Shown here: piece by piece, positions 36,978 through 45,568 of the stretch
Layout: the number at the start of each line of letters is the position of its first letter
Numbering within the stretch: position 1 is the first letter of the stretch
Source: Serratia marcescens
GTDB taxonomy: Bacteria; Pseudomonadota; Gammaproteobacteria; Enterobacterales; Enterobacteriaceae
Direction of reading: 5' to 3'
Assembly (NCBI RefSeq): GCF_001902635.1
Contig: NZ_MJAO01000030.1
Coordinates: forward strand, 1 to 53,652
Length of the DNA: 53,652 nt
Notes under the pieces: generated by a model
The model's database searches: none
Seen by the model: only the letters and a program-made list of their open reading frames with translations
Told to the model about the DNA's origin: nothing
Program-made: the position numbers and the translations under genes

Positions 36978-38825
36978 TCAATGATATCCGCCGGACTGGA
37001 GTTTCCATAACCGACTATAAATACCTTTCATTTCCAACAATTGCTGGTGAGTGCCTTGCTCTACGATTTCTCCTTTACGCAAAACGATCAGCCGGTCCAT
37101 AGACGTTACGGTAGAGAGACGGTGAGCTATCATAACCACGGTTTTGTCTTTCATCTTTGCAAGGATCTCTTGCTGAATAGCCGCTTCGCTTTCGCTGTCC
37201 AAAGCAGAGGAGGCCTCGTCAAAGAGGTAGATGGAAGCGTCTTTTAGCATCACGCGCGCAATCGCTATGCGTTGCCGCTGACCACCAGACAGCTTGATTC
37301 CCCGTTCGCCAACATAGGCATCGAGTCCTTTGCGCTTCTTCTTATCTTCCAGCTCAGCGATGAACTCATCGGCTCTGGCGAGCTTCACCGCTTTTTCAAT
37401 ATCTTCCTGGCTGACATCGTCCCTGCCCAGCACAAGATTATCCCTGACGGAACGGTGAATTAATCCGCCGTCTTGCGTGACCGCGACGACAGCGTTGTGG
37501 AGCGAAACCTGCGTCACTTTGGCGATGTCTTGCCCATCCATTAAAATTCGGCCAGCGCTCGGGTCGTATAGCCGCAGCAGCAAATTGAAGATGGTCGTCT
37601 TACCCGCCCCGGATGGCCCAACGATGGCGACTTTTTCTCCCGGTTTAATCGTGAGAGATAAGTTGTTTATGGTTTTCTTACTCGCGCGATAGCCGAAACA
37701 GACGTTTTCGAACGTGACGCCACCTCCCGATATTTTTAGCTCCGTTGCATCGGGATCATCGGTAATAACAAGCGGTTTCGCCACGAGTTTGACCGCGCTC
37801 TGCAAACTGCCCACATGACGCATTAACTGATTAAGCTGCGCCAATAAACCCGAAAGCATAGCGTTTAACCGCAGTACCAAGCCCAATGTGAACGCAATTG
37901 CCCCTGCGGTCAGGACGCCATTGGACCAACTCACAAATGAAATCCAGGCTGTCATGGCTATCATCAGGCTGGATAGCAAAGTCACCAAATTTGTCGCGTT
38001 AGAAATATGGCCGCTTAGCTGCTTCGTATCGGAATAGTACTCATCAAAGCTATTTCTAACAAAGCTTGAACCTTGCCCGTAAGAGCCAAACAGTTTCAGC
38101 GTAATGATATTGGCGAAGTTATCGACGATAGCCCCTTTGACTCTTGAGCCGCTATCAGAGTGCTGAACGGCATATTTACGTATCTTAGGCACGTAAAAGA
38201 AGGCAATAACGGCATATGCACTGACCCATAGCAGCAAGACCCCACCGATCATGGGTTCGGTCTTACCGACCAGGAATACGGTGGTGAGCGTGTAGATGAT
38301 AATGAACCACAGGGTTTGGATCAGCGTGTTGACCAGATTTCCGATAGCCCCCCCGGTTTCCCACACCTTGCGTTCAACGGAGCCGGCTAAATGGTTGTTG
38401 AAAAACTCCATGCCTTGCTTGGCCACATAGGTATAAGCCTGCCAACGAACCATCATGCAGAAACTTAATGTAAACGTCAGGTTCTGGATCAACGACAACA
38501 GCCAGGTAAACAACGTTCGCGCGAAAATAATTATGAGCGCCATGATCATGAGTTCGACGCCATAATTTTTTGTCAAAACAGACAAATCTTGTGGTGATTT
38601 GTCAAGCATGTCAATGATACGGCCGATGAAATAAAACATTCCGGCTTCTATGCCGGCGACCAAACCGCTTAGTATCAACATTAAAAGAACAGGCAGCTTT
38701 GCCAATTTCAAATAATGAAGAATGAATTTTATGGGAGAGTTTGGCGGCATCTCTCCTTGGGTGTTGAAGGGTTTTATCCAGTCGGCGAACCAATCATTAA
38801 TTTTTATTTTCTTATGTATGCTCAT
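36978..38825 (-). CDS. ABC exporter (fused membrane and ATPase domains)
   Basis: A 615-aa type-I ABC half-transporter. An N-terminal membrane domain (about residues 40-330, six hydrophobic segments) is followed by a nucleotide-binding domain with Walker A GPSGAGKTT (Lys near 408), signature LSGGQRQR (near 513) and Walker B YLFDEASSALD (near 536). It resembles efflux pumps linked to peptide or NRPS products. Its place just before the orphan condensation gene suggests it exports the product of this cluster across the inner membrane. No peptidase or double-glycine-processing domain is present, so a peptide leader is not implied. Confidence 0.88.
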   Translation of the reverse strand: MSIHKKIKINDWFADWIKPFNTQGEMPPNSPIKFILHYLKLAKLPVLLMLILSGLVAGIEAGMFYFIGRIIDMLDKSPQDLSVLTKNYGVELMIMALIIIFARTLFTWLLSLIQNLTFTLSFCMMVRWQAYTYVAKQGMEFFNNHLAGSVERKVWETGGAIGNLVNTLIQTLWFIIIYTLTTVFLVGKTEPMIGGVLLLWVSAYAVIAFFYVPKIRKYAVQHSDSGSRVKGAIVDNFANIITLKLFGSYGQGSSFVRNSFDEYYSDTKQLSGHISNATNLVTLLSSLMIAMTAWISFVSWSNGVLTAGAIAFTLGLVLRLNAMLSGLLAQLNQLMRHVGSLQSAVKLVAKPLVITDDPDATELKISGGGVTFENVCFGYRASKKTINNLSLTIKPGEKVAIVGPSGAGKTTIFNLLLRLYDPSAGRILMDGQDIAKVTQVSLHNAVVAVTQDGGLIHRSVRDNLVLGRDDVSQEDIEKAVKLARADEFIAELEDKKKRKGLDAYVGERGIKLSGGQRQRIAIARVMLKDASIYLFDEASSALDSESEAAIQQEILAKMKDKTVVMIAHRLSTVTSMDRLIVLRKGEIVEQGTHQQLLEMKGIYSRLWKLQSGGYH

Positions 38826-38861
38826 AATCTACACTTCAGCTCAATTGCATTCCAAATAAAT

Positions 38862-39929
38862 TTAAATTAGCTTCAAAAGCCATAGATCAAAAATCTCGCG
38901 ATAGAACATATCATTGTGAACCATCAGAGTGGCCGAGCGAGCATCGCGACAAAACATCTCTGCTCCCAATGGATCAAACGGCGTCATGACATATTTCGAG
39001 CCTAGCGCGTCTTCCAGCAGAGAGGCGGCATGACGAATATTCCGCGACACTTCCGTTTTAATCACATTCAGGGACGCGCTGCGAGCATGATCGGCAGCGC
39101 CATAGTTTTTATTCAGCGTGTCCTGAATCAGGCACCTGTTGGTATATTCCAAAGCGACGGCCTGGGCGATGCGGTTGCTGAAAAGCTCACTGGACACTTT
39201 CTCCTTTAACGCGCTTTTCGGCGTCCTGGCGCCGTTCCTGACCCTGGCAAGAACACCGCTCAGACCGCCGTTGTATGACGACATCCAGCCTATGTGCCCG
39301 ATGGGCACAAAAGTGGAGGCAAAGACCGATGAAACCTTGCCGATCACCTGTTGCGGGTCAATCACGGTGTCGATACTGATAGGGCCGCTGCACGTCGAGC
39401 GGTTATTACTTAAATGGAATCCCTCTACAGCAGTGACCGACGCTTTGGGCAACAAGACCAGGTAGCGTTCCCTGGCCGTTTGATCTTTATACTTCATCGA
39501 AACTGCAAAAAAGTCCGCATGCGTCCGGTAACTGCATACCGGCGCTTCACGCAGGACCCGTAGCCGATCGTTCTCTTGTGCAAGCGAATTGATTGCATCT
39601 GCATATTCAGAGGTTGCTGAGGCGATAAGAGACTGTGAAGCCTGCAGCCGTTCGTATAACGGCTCGTCCAGCTGGCGGATCGCGTTGCATTGTTGGTTAT
39701 GCATGACCCAGCAAAGGGATGCCGAGACAGAAAATCCGCCAATAAGGCTGGCGATTTCACTGAATGCACAGGCGGACTCATGGTCAACGATGAGGTGATA
39801 AAGTAGGTCGCTGTCTTTTAATGCCTTGAAATAGTCCGCGGGAAATTTTCCCTGATGATCGCAGCGCTGGAAGTACTCCAGGGTGAAGCTCTGCAATAGC
39901 GAGTCGTGTTTTTTAAGTCTGTTAGTCAA
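38862..39929 (-). CDS. Acyl-CoA dehydrogenase-like flavoprotein
   Basis: A 355-aa protein with the acyl-CoA dehydrogenase fold: an alpha N-terminal domain (CAFSEIASLIGGFSVSASLCWVMHNQQ), a central beta domain and a C-terminal helical domain (IAQAVALEYTNRCL, KTEVSRNIRHAASLLEDALGSKYV). Relatives in NRPS pathways oxidise carrier-bound acyl groups. It starts at TTG 39929: an AGGAG ribosome binding site lies 7 nt upstream, and it overlaps the decarboxylase stop by 8 nt, so the two are translationally coupled. Likely reaction: dehydrogenation, or hydroxylation, of the carrier-bound product of the decarboxylase. I cannot place the catalytic base with confidence. Confidence 0.72.
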   Translation of the reverse strand: MTNRLKKHDSLLQSFTLEYFQRCDHQGKFPADYFKALKDSDLLYHLIVDHESACAFSEIASLIGGFSVSASLCWVMHNQQCNAIRQLDEPLYERLQASQSLIASATSEYADAINSLAQENDRLRVLREAPVCSYRTHADFFAVSMKYKDQTARERYLVLLPKASVTAVEGFHLSNNRSTCSGPISIDTVIDPQQVIGKVSSVFASTFVPIGHIGWMSSYNGGLSGVLARVRNGARTPKSALKEKVSSELFSNRIAQAVALEYTNRCLIQDTLNKNYGAADHARSASLNVIKTEVSRNIRHAASLLEDALGSKYVMTPFDPLGAEMFCRDARSATLMVHNDMFYREIFDLWLLKLI

Positions 39930-41016
39930 CGATCATCTCCTCGGCGGGTTTTCTCAGGAGAAAATTCGCCAGGCCGGTGTTGGCCGCATAGGCGCCGCAG
40001 TTAGGCAGTTTCAAGACATCGCCGGGGCATAGCCGCGGCAATGACGTATCCAGCGTGAAGTAGTCGGCAGGCGTGCAGAGCGGGCCATAAATTGCCGTGG
40101 GCAATAACGCCTCACCATGCTTGCCCTCTGCGACGTAAAAACCCGGCTGGTGCCGCATCAGACGCCCGCTGGCCGATAATCCATTCAGTATGTTCACCCC
40201 AGCGCTGACGATCAGTATTTGCTGACCGTCACGCTCCTTGACGTCTAAAACTTCAGTTTCAAAAGTGCCGCAGGAGGCAACCAAATATCGGCCAAACTCA
40301 AAACATGCCTCGACATCGGTCAAAACGCCTGCCACCGTTTCCGATGAAATCGGCGACATGCCTGATTGCATAAATGGCCACGCTAAACCGCCGCCATAGT
40401 TCACATACTGCAATCGATAACCAATAATCGACTCTATTTCTTCAGCCAGTTTGTTCGTTTGATAAATAGATGCCCTAAAGTTGTTTTCATCAACCTGAGT
40501 ACCATTATAAATGTGGATGCCATATACAGCGACGTCATGCTCAGATATGTACCTTCTCACTTCATCTGGCGTGATGCCGAATTTTGAGTTTGGCATCATC
40601 ATATTCAGGCGGCCACTTTTACCGGGGGAGAAAATACGCAGAATACGGTTAAGCGCGTTCCCCGTTAGCTCCTCAACGCGCGCAAGCCGCTCAAGTTCGG
40701 TGAGTGACTCCAGGCTGAAATATCGCACGCCTTGCTCAGCGGCGGAATAAATGTCCGCGAAGGTTTTTCCCGGCCCGCCATAGACGATCAGCGAGGGCTC
40801 AAAACCTGCCTTCAGCGCCGCATCCAGTTCACCCAGTGAGGAAACTTCCGCCCTCAATCCCAGGCTCGCAATAAACCTCAGAATCTCTTCATGTGGGTTT
40901 GGCTTGACAGAGTAATAAATCGTTTTATCTGTAAGGACCTGCTTTAATTCATGGTAGCGCGCTTTGATTTCTTTGAGACTATAAATAAATCGCGTCGTAG
41001 GATGGTCAATATTCAC
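39922..41016 (-). CDS. PLP-dependent fold-III decarboxylase (ornithine/diaminopimelate type)
   Basis: A 364-aa alanine-racemase-fold decarboxylase. The PLP lysine is Lys38 in IYYSVKPNPH. YVNYGGGL is the phosphate-binding loop and EFGRYLVA the Glu-Arg motif. GPLCTPADYF (Cys314) and NCGAYAANTG (Tyr343) are the active-site residues contributed across the dimer in this family. LysA or SpeC-type enzymes use free amino acids, while the relatives BtrK (butirosin) and VinO (vicenistatin) decarboxylate aminoacyl groups held on a carrier protein. The adjacent ligase, carrier and flavoprotein make the second reading attractive. Its ATG overlaps the ligase stop by 4 nt (ATGA). Confidence 0.85.
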   Translation of the reverse strand: MNIDHPTTRFIYSLKEIKARYHELKQVLTDKTIYYSVKPNPHEEILRFIASLGLRAEVSSLGELDAALKAGFEPSLIVYGGPGKTFADIYSAAEQGVRYFSLESLTELERLARVEELTGNALNRILRIFSPGKSGRLNMMMPNSKFGITPDEVRRYISEHDVAVYGIHIYNGTQVDENNFRASIYQTNKLAEEIESIIGYRLQYVNYGGGLAWPFMQSGMSPISSETVAGVLTDVEACFEFGRYLVASCGTFETEVLDVKERDGQQILIVSAGVNILNGLSASGRLMRHQPGFYVAEGKHGEALLPTAIYGPLCTPADYFTLDTSLPRLCPGDVLKLPNCGAYAANTGLANFLLRKPAEEMIVD

Positions 41017-42326
41017 TCTGGCCTCTTCGATTTATAGTTTGCCGTCCAATCCAGGTGGGTAACGATACTAATGGTGATCTTGCTGGCGATCGTGCCGAGT
41101 CTCTTCAACAATGATTGGCGAATATATTGCGGCGTTATCTGTTCCTCAACGATGCACTGTAAGTAGCATCCTAATCCATCCGCCGAAGCCTTGCATGTTT
41201 TTACTCCGGGCACAGATAATGCCGCATTTTCTATCTCTATGGGGTTTGTTCTTTGCCCCAATATCTTAATTTGCGCGTCTCGCCGGCCGGCAATATACAA
41301 GAAACCATCGTTATCGATAGAGCCTAAATCACCGGTGTTTAACACGCCATTAAAATCGATTCTGCTCACTTCACCCGAAGAGGCGAATGCCAATACCCCA
41401 AGCGCGACATTCTTACCAGAGACAATAATCTCTCCCACCCCTTGAGCATCCGGGTTGTCGATAACCACTTTCGCGCAGGAAATCGCGCGCCCCACGGACT
41501 CTTTGATGTTGGGGGCTTCCTCCGGCAGCAAAATGCTCACGCGTTTGCATTCCGTCAGGCCATACATGGTATAAAACTTAGCGTTATTAAATAAATCAGT
41601 AACTTGAGTAATAAGGCCGCTTGAGATGGACTCACCCGTTGACGTGATTTTTTTTACCGAACTTCCGTTGAAGCGTCGTCCCGCCATTGAGAGTAACGCC
41701 GTAACCATCGAAGGAACGAGAGGTAATACCGAGATCTGCACACTGTCAATATGACTGACCGAGGCCATCGACAATCCTTCATCGACAAGGCAAAGGGTCG
41801 CGTCGGCATTCTTTGTCAGCAAGTATTGATAAAAGCCGTAATCGAAGGCCATCGGTAAAAAATTCACCACGCGGTCTTCATGACAATAATCTAGCCTTTC
41901 TTGTATGGAAAGCACCGCTGCATTGACATTTTCAGAAGAGAGAAAAACAAGCTTCTTTTCACCCGTCGATCCGGACGTGAAGAAACAGAGTTCCGCCACC
42001 GCCAACCAATCTGACACAGAATCATCATGTGATTGGGTAAAAACATCGATTTGTCCATCTTTATAAACCGCAACGGAAAATGGCAGGGAGTTAATCAGGC
42101 TTGTAAGAACACCGAACTCGATTGACGCGGGAAGAGGAATAAATGGGATATTTAACAGCCGGGCCGCTTCATAACAGTAAATGTAATCTATTTTTTTTTG
42201 TGACCAGCAGCAGACCGCAAAAACCTGTTTTTTTCCATTAATGAGAGACGACACTACCTGGCTTTTGAGCATGATGTCATGCCAATTAAGCTCTGTGTCT
42301 TTAGCCGTTATAATTTTCAAGGTCAT
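41013..42326 (-). CDS. AMP-forming acyl/aminoacyl ligase
   Basis: A 437-aa ANL-superfamily adenylation enzyme, shorter than the usual 500-540 aa at its N-terminus. Visible motifs are FFTSGSTGEKK (P-loop), FDYGFYQ (Asp at the substrate-amine position of amino acid A domains), MYGLTE, NTGDLG, GRRDAQIKILGQR, and TANYKSKR carrying the C-terminal catalytic Lys. It probably activates an amino acid or other acid and loads it on the carrier at 35291-35533. A GTG at 42329 is a possible alternative start. First of five genes that end with the orphan condensation protein, all overlapping or closely spaced. Confidence 0.82.
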   Translation of the reverse strand: MTLKIITAKDTELNWHDIMLKSQVVSSLINGKKQVFAVCCWSQKKIDYIYCYEAARLLNIPFIPLPASIEFGVLTSLINSLPFSVAVYKDGQIDVFTQSHDDSVSDWLAVAELCFFTSGSTGEKKLVFLSSENVNAAVLSIQERLDYCHEDRVVNFLPMAFDYGFYQYLLTKNADATLCLVDEGLSMASVSHIDSVQISVLPLVPSMVTALLSMAGRRFNGSSVKKITSTGESISSGLITQVTDLFNNAKFYTMYGLTECKRVSILLPEEAPNIKESVGRAISCAKVVIDNPDAQGVGEIIVSGKNVALGVLAFASSGEVSRIDFNGVLNTGDLGSIDNDGFLYIAGRRDAQIKILGQRTNPIEIENAALSVPGVKTCKASADGLGCYLQCIVEEQITPQYIRQSLLKRLGTIASKITISIVTHLDWTANYKSKRPE

Positions 42327-42351
42327 CACCCTATACTTTATGTTGTAATAG

Positions 42352-42368
42352 TTATCCTGAATGGATAA
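42352..42368. promoter_or_regulatory. Inverted repeat upstream of the ligase gene
   Basis: TTATCC and GGATAA flank a 5-nt spacer in the 146-nt gap before the ligase gene. This gap is the widest inside the lower half of the operon and may hold an internal promoter or operator. Confidence 0.3.
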
Positions 42369-42472
42369 GGGCCGAGATGCTGCGTTTTTAGCGCGGATTG
42401 CCGGGCGTTTTGCGCATCAGTCGTCGTTCTGCATCAGGACATATATCACTGTAACTGCAGGTAAAGTAAAGG

Positions 42473-43291
42473 TTACGGCTGTTTACTCCGGTAATCCGCA
42501 TCACGGATAAGCTTTAATCGCGCCTCTGTTTTCTCCTGCACGTTTAATCCCGGGTATTTATCGGTCAATACGTTTTCCCATGAGCCGTACATCGGATTTG
42601 GCATGATAATAAACTGACGGCCGAATTTTGGTGCATTTTCACTGACTGCACGTTTTCTTGCCGACTCCTTCTTGCGATAAAAGTCACTGCCAAAATCGTC
42701 CAGGTTATCGCCAAGATAAACCACAATGTCATAACCGGCATCGGAAATCTTATTGAAGCGCTGCTGTTTATTGGCCATGTCATCTCTAAGCAGCAGGGTT
42801 TTAGAAGAAACCTGAGGGAATCCTACTTTTATAAGGTTATTCATCGTATGCAGATAGTCAGTCTGTTTTCTATTCGATACATAGAAAACCTCACCGCCCT
42901 GACGGATGACATAATTGGCGAAGACGATTGCGCCGGGAACCGGTTTGGCGGACTCTTTCCCAATCCACTCATTCCAGTTCCGCTTACTGTATAGTTCCCC
43001 AGTCTGAACTTTATGAGCTTCATAAGGCGCATTGTTCATGATGGTCTCATCGATATCGACGACGACCGCTTTCTTTTTTCCAGGTTCGGATTCTGCCTGA
43101 TCAAAGGCGTATCTGGCCATATTGAATGCTTGTGTCACCAAAGCATAGTATTCAGCCGAGTTTTGCACCCATAAGACGGCGCTGGTATTTTGCCTAGCCA
43201 AAACCGTTTCGCTCTCATGAGCAGTTTGGCTGCACCCTAACAGCAAGAGCGTTAAAGCTGGGAGCATGCAACGGAGCGTATTTTTTTTCAT
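42473..43291 (-). CDS. Acid phosphatase lipoprotein, e(P4)/HAD family
   Basis: A 272-aa class C acid phosphatase. The signal peptide ends in the lipobox LLLLGC with Cys20, so the protein is anchored to a membrane facing the periplasm or outside. Catalytic DxD is VVDIDET (Asp79, Asp81); YVSNRK and YLGDNLDDF are the other HAD motifs. Haemophilus e(P4) removes phosphate from nucleotides such as NMN. In a biosynthetic cluster with several kinases it may remove a protecting phosphate from the exported product. It starts 9 nt after the nucleotidyltransferase stop. AAGGA lies 11 nt upstream of the ATG. Confidence 0.85.
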   Translation of the reverse strand: MKKNTLRCMLPALTLLLLGCSQTAHESETVLARQNTSAVLWVQNSAEYYALVTQAFNMARYAFDQAESEPGKKKAVVVDIDETIMNNAPYEAHKVQTGELYSKRNWNEWIGKESAKPVPGAIVFANYVIRQGGEVFYVSNRKQTDYLHTMNNLIKVGFPQVSSKTLLLRDDMANKQQRFNKISDAGYDIVVYLGDNLDDFGSDFYRKKESARKRAVSENAPKFGRQFIIMPNPMYGSWENVLTDKYPGLNVQEKTEARLKLIRDADYRSKQP

Positions 43292-43299
43292 GCTGTTTA

Positions 43300-44322
43300 T
43301 TATCCTTGCGCCCTGCTTGCCAATTTGAATTGTTCTATCATCTCTTTTGAATCTTTCTTGAAGCTCTTCGCCATGTAAGAAAATAGATTGAACGCAGACG
43401 TACTATTAATATCAGCCAACGTAATCTGATGCTTGAGTAAAGCATCCGTATCACCTGACAAGAGTGCAGAGATATCCCGTTCCAACGTTACATGTTCGCT
43501 GATCTCAGAGAATGTCGGTTCAGGGTTATTTTTTCTCAACAAGATAAGGTCTAAATAACTCAGAAGGAACGGGGAGCGTCCTTGAAGTGAGTTGATAAAT
43601 CGTGTTTCTCGGTAAAGATGGAACATCGTATCTAAGTAAAGATAAGAGCCGCTAAGGCAGCGAATCCCTTCAATCATTTCTGTATCGGCATTATTCAGTG
43701 TAAATTCATCAGCTTGTGAGTGGCTATGCCAACAAGATGTAAAAGCCAGATCGACAACGACGGGCACGCCGTCAACTAACTTCACCATATGAGGGTGATG
43801 ATCTGGACTTAAGCGATATTTGATCAGATCAAATCGGGAGTGGTTGATGATTTTTTGGTTGGTGTGATCATAGATGCCTTCAACAAACCCGTGGGAATAC
43901 AGGATTTCCAGATATTGATTTATGTCGGCGCCAATAATCAAAAGGTCAAGGTCATTGTAATTTCTGTGGGTAGGGTCTTTATAGAGAGAGGTCAAAGCGT
44001 GACCTTTTCTTACCGCATAATGTAATCCATGTTCGTCAAAACTGTTATGAAGGGCTGACATCTCACATAACTTGGTTTCTTGTTCGCGCCTGATATGCGC
44101 AACATATGACGAAAGCATATAATACATTTGCCGGGTAAGTTTACCGATTGCATCGTTCTTACATATAATGTCAAACCAGATGGGAATGAGCTTATGCTTT
44201 CCGAGGAAGTGCAAGTCGGCTGAAACGACATCGTCAAAACCATCCAGGCTCTCATTCCCGAGATAGTTTTTGATAATATCACGAGCGACGCGCATGTTTT
44301 TTATATCGGCAGAGGTATTCAT
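43300..44322 (-). CDS. NTP_transf_5-type nucleotidyltransferase
   Basis: A 340-aa protein with the pattern of the uncharacterised nucleotidyltransferase family NTP_transf_5: RKGHAL (Lys106-Gly107), then HRNYNDLDLLI with the metal-binding Asp124 and Asp126, and a third acidic position near VVVDLAF. Members occur beside HprK-like kinases in some peptide natural-product clusters. Here an HprK-like kinase is the neighbour immediately upstream. ATG 44322 is chosen over GTG 44349 because an AAGGAA ribosome binding site precedes it. Substrate unknown. Confidence 0.75.
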   Translation of the reverse strand: MNTSADIKNMRVARDIIKNYLGNESLDGFDDVVSADLHFLGKHKLIPIWFDIICKNDAIGKLTRQMYYMLSSYVAHIRREQETKLCEMSALHNSFDEHGLHYAVRKGHALTSLYKDPTHRNYNDLDLLIIGADINQYLEILYSHGFVEGIYDHTNQKIINHSRFDLIKYRLSPDHHPHMVKLVDGVPVVVDLAFTSCWHSHSQADEFTLNNADTEMIEGIRCLSGSYLYLDTMFHLYRETRFINSLQGRSPFLLSYLDLILLRKNNPEPTFSEISEHVTLERDISALLSGDTDALLKHQITLADINSTSAFNLFSYMAKSFKKDSKEMIEQFKLASRAQG

Positions 44323-44422
44323 TAAATTTCCTTGAAAATGAATAAACACGGGTGTTAAACGGTTCTGATTTATCCTGATGCTCAGGAATGGCGAGTTATA
44401 ATATTAATTGCCATGGCAATGA

Positions 44423-45568
44423 CTATTTCCATTCGTTAATAAGAGCATGCGCAATGGCGACGGGGTTACCTGATACCGTAAACGCAGGGATCTTTTCTAT
44501 AATGGAATGCAGGTTTTCGAGAGCCTGCGAGTTAATTTCATGAATATCTTCGCCTAAAATATCGACCAACCCATAGCGGTAGGTGTCTGAAAGCGAGTTG
44601 CGCAATTGCTGGGATGCGCGTTCAAAGGCTTCATTCGCCGGTAAGTGGGCGAGATGGCATGCGTCTTCTTCAGGAACGATGCGCGGGAAGATAATGGCAT
44701 CTATCGAGAGCTGGCTATCAAACTCCGCAGCAAACATTTGGGTGAATTCTGACGGTGTGAGCAAGTATTTGCCCTTTCTGACATACCCCTCTCGGTGTTT
44801 GAAGTCTTTCTTGTCTGATGCCGAGGGAACAACACTGCTCAGGCACGCCAGAGTCCCTGCTCCTACAGAGATCCCACCTCCCGGCCAACCCACTGCATGG
44901 GCAGTATCACTCTGATTTTTCAACAGAGTAATATCTGAACTGATGAACTTTCCTTCATCAGCAAGAGCGGCAAGCAAAGAGGCCATCGTTGTTTTCCCTG
45001 CACCGCTATCGCCGACAAACAGGAAGCCTCTGGAGCCAAAGCCAGAAGCGGAGGCGTGAATAGGAAAATAGTTTATTGATTGATATGTTCTGAACACAAT
45101 TTCACGCAGCAGACGAATACCAGGCTTTTGATATTCCAGTACGTTGTCTTTGTAGTCCGGTGTGATAACGCAGTATTCTTGTCTGGAGGCCGATCTCAGT
45201 ATCAGATGACGAATACCCCCTCTGGACTCCAGTATGTCGCCCGATGCGTCTTGAAAAATAACCTCATAATAGTTATCTGGGTGGAACTCAACCCTTTTCT
45301 CGACGCGGTATTCTGCGGCAACGTTAAGAGCATGGAAAAAGAGTTCATTGCTGTGAGAATATACAATCTTTACATTGTCCATCGCTGACTGTGAGCCGAT
45401 CTCAGCGCATGAAGCAAAAAAATACTCATTGAGTGCAGCAAGGAAGTCGTCCCTTTCACACTGGATCAAGGCTTTGATGCCATAAATATCGACTTCACGT
45501 AAATGGTGGCACGCTTGCGCGGAAAGATTTATCAGTTCGTTAACTTTGGCAGAGGCCATATTCATCAT
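44423..45568 (-). CDS. HprK-like P-loop kinase
   Basis: A 381-aa protein. The C-terminal half is an HPr-kinase-like domain with Walker A GDSGAGKTT (186-194), preceded by NYFPIHASAS, the typical histidine strand. The first about 160 residues are a separate domain of unknown role. True HPr kinases regulate sugar uptake; members in biosynthetic clusters phosphorylate products or precursors. The gene overlaps the glycosyltransferase stop (ATGA at 45565-45568) and is followed by the nucleotidyltransferase, a pair that recurs in other clusters. Confidence 0.78.
   Translation of the reverse strand: MMNMASAKVNELINLSAQACHHLREVDIYGIKALIQCERDDFLAALNEYFFASCAEIGSQSAMDNVKIVYSHSNELFFHALNVAAEYRVEKRVEFHPDNYYEVIFQDASGDILESRGGIRHLILRSASRQEYCVITPDYKDNVLEYQKPGIRLLREIVFRTYQSINYFPIHASASGFGSRGFLFVGDSGAGKTTMASLLAALADEGKFISSDITLLKNQSDTAHAVGWPGGGISVGAGTLACLSSVVPSASDKKDFKHREGYVRKGKYLLTPSEFTQMFAAEFDSQLSIDAIIFPRIVPEEDACHLAHLPANEAFERASQQLRNSLSDTYRYGLVDILGEDIHEINSQALENLHSIIEKIPAFTVSGNPVAIAHALINEWK

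Noticed and set aside
39922-42326. Prolyl-to-pyrrolyl carrier pathway (PigI/PigA/PigG-like) as explanation for ligase, flavoprotein and carrier
   Set aside because: A PLP decarboxylase lies between ligase and flavoprotein, which that pathway does not use, and the flavoprotein is not clearly of the prolyl oxidase type. Not excluded.
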